Origin: Comamonas kerstersii
GTDB lineage: Bacteria; Pseudomonadota; Gammaproteobacteria; Burkholderiales; Burkholderiaceae_C
Reading direction: 5' to 3'
DNA length: 64,000 nucleotides
NCBI RefSeq assembly: GCF_008801935.1
Contig: NZ_VZOT01000004.1
Location: 248,001 to 312,000, forward strand
Positions 63,158 to 64,000 of this stretch are shown piece after piece. The notes beneath the pieces are model-generated. The model did no database searches and was not told where the DNA came from. It saw only the letters and a program-made list of their open reading frames with translations. Position numbers and translations under genes: made by a program. Position 1 is the first letter of the stretch. Each line of letters opens with the position of its first letter.

Positions 63158-64000
63158 ATGAGTCAAACACTTTCTGCATCCATGCTCTTGGCAGTACCGC
63201 TGGCCCCGCTGGCGGGCTCTGTACTGGCAGGCATATTCGGTACCGCCTTTGGCGGTAACAAGTTCGGTCGTGGCGTCAGCCACTCGCTCACCATTTTGGG
63301 TGTGCTGCTTTCCTTCATCCTCTCGGCTCTGGTGTTCAAGGCTGTGGTGTTTGAAGGTGCCAGCTTCAACGCCACCATCTATGAGTGGATGACCGTGGGC
63401 GATCTGAAGATGGAAGTCGGTTTCATGATCGACTCCCTCACAGCCATGATGATGTGCGTGGTGACCTTTGTGTCGCTGATGGTGCACATCTACACCATGG
63501 GCTACATGGCTGAGGACGACGGCTACAACCGTTTCTTCTCCTACATCTCGCTCTTCACCTTCTCCATGCTGATGCTGGTGATGAGCAACAACCTGCTGCA
63601 GCTGTTCTTCGGCTGGGAAGCAGTGGGTCTGGTGTCCTACCTGCTGATCGGCTTCTACTACAAGAAGCCTACGGCGATTTTTGCCAACATGAAGGCCTTC
63701 CTGGTCAACCGTGTGGGTGACTTTGGCTTCATTCTGGGTATTGGCCTGATCGCGGCATACACCGGCAGCCTGAACTACAACGAGATCTTCGCCAAGCTGC
63801 CTGAGTTCTCGCTGCTGGCCATGCCTGGTACCGAGTGGTCGCTGGTGACCGTGACGGCGATCTGCCTGTTCATCGGTGCCATGGGCAAGTCGGCGCAGTT
63901 CCCGCTGCATGCCTGGCTGCCAGACTCCATGGAAGGTCCTACCCCCATCTCGGCGCTGATTCACGCTGCGACCATGGTGACGGCTGGTATCTTCATGGTC
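63158..64000 (+). CDS. nuoL: NADH-quinone oxidoreductase subunit L (5' part)
   Basis: 281 residues are present; the gene continues beyond the window with no stop codon reached. The Mrp-antiporter-like core is visible: MVHIYTMGYMAEDDGYNRFF, NLLQLFFGWEAVGLVSYLLI, the key lysine in GAMGKSAQFPLHAWLPDSME and GPTPISALIHAATMVTAGIF. A proton-pumping subunit. It starts 28 bases after nuoK; nuoM and nuoN should follow outside. Confidence 0.97.
   Translation, partial: MSQTLSASMLLAVPLAPLAGSVLAGIFGTAFGGNKFGRGVSHSLTILGVLLSFILSALVFKAVVFEGASFNATIYEWMTVGDLKMEVGFMIDSLTAMMMCVVTFVSLMVHIYTMGYMAEDDGYNRFFSYISLFTFSMLMLVMSNNLLQLFFGWEAVGLVSYLLIGFYYKKPTAIFANMKAFLVNRVGDFGFILGIGLIAAYTGSLNYNEIFAKLPEFSLLAMPGTEWSLVTVTAICLFIGAMGKSAQFPLHAWLPDSMEGPTPISALIHAATMVTAGIFMV

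Noticed and set aside
1..64000. CRISPR arrays, rRNA genes, prophage genes, intact insertion sequences, toxin-antitoxin or defence operons
   Set aside because: Looked for on both strands; no spaced direct repeats, rRNA sequence, transposase, phage structural genes or recognisable defence proteins were found.

Overview
The window looks like chromosomal DNA of a Comamonadaceae beta-proteobacterium, most likely Comamonas. The support is the gene order (rpsF-priB-rpsR-rplI-dnaB; alaA-hom-thrC; secG-tRNA-Leu-nuoA onward), the protein sequences, the high-GC coding style, and a short interspersed repeat (AGCTGCCAGCGCTTG-type) that I associate with this family from memory. The genus is inferred; no search was run.

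Layout. 1-6 kb: a LysR regulator, a TonB-dependent receptor very like the E. coli PQQ receptor PqqU/YncD, and a membrane-bound PQQ-dependent dehydrogenase; together they suggest scavenging of PQQ for a periplasmic sugar or quinate oxidase. 6-10 kb: grpE-dnaK-dnaJ with sigma-32-like promoters. 10-13.5 kb: ribosomal proteins S6, S18 and L9 with PriB, then DnaB helicase. 13.5-17 kb: a PIN-PhoH ATPase overlapping a small coiled-coil membrane protein, a Bcp peroxiredoxin and an Mth938-like protein. 17-21.3 kb: alaA, hom, thrC. 21.5-27.9 kb: molybdenum-cofactor genes mobB-moeA-moaD and moaE, split by about 3.8 kb of accessory DNA (resolvase fragment, MITE-like element, TetR/MFS pair, CsbD, two orphan genes). 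27.9-29.8 kb: two YceI proteins and a cytochrome b561. 30-38.5 kb: clpB, an aldehyde dehydrogenase, a GNAT acetyltransferase, a methyltransferase and dusC. 38.5-41.4 kb: a phospholipase-D-like lipoprotein and ribD. 41.5-49 kb: a minor-pilin operon (two FimT/FimU-like proteins, PilV, PilW, PilX, PilY1, PilE) that is visibly AT-richer than its surroundings. 49.4-53.5 kb: rpsO, pnp, tpiA, secG. 53.6-64 kb: tRNA-Leu(GAG) and the complex I operon nuoA to nuoL (nuoL runs off the end).

Most of the window is core metabolism and information processing. The unusual material is the PqqU-like/PQQ-dehydrogenase pair, two inverted copies of a roughly 187-bp TA-flanked MITE-like element 25 kb apart, the short dispersed repeat at eight or more sites, the island splitting moaD from moaE, and the compositionally distinct minor-pilin cluster. 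No CRISPR array, rRNA operon, intact insertion sequence or prophage was seen.
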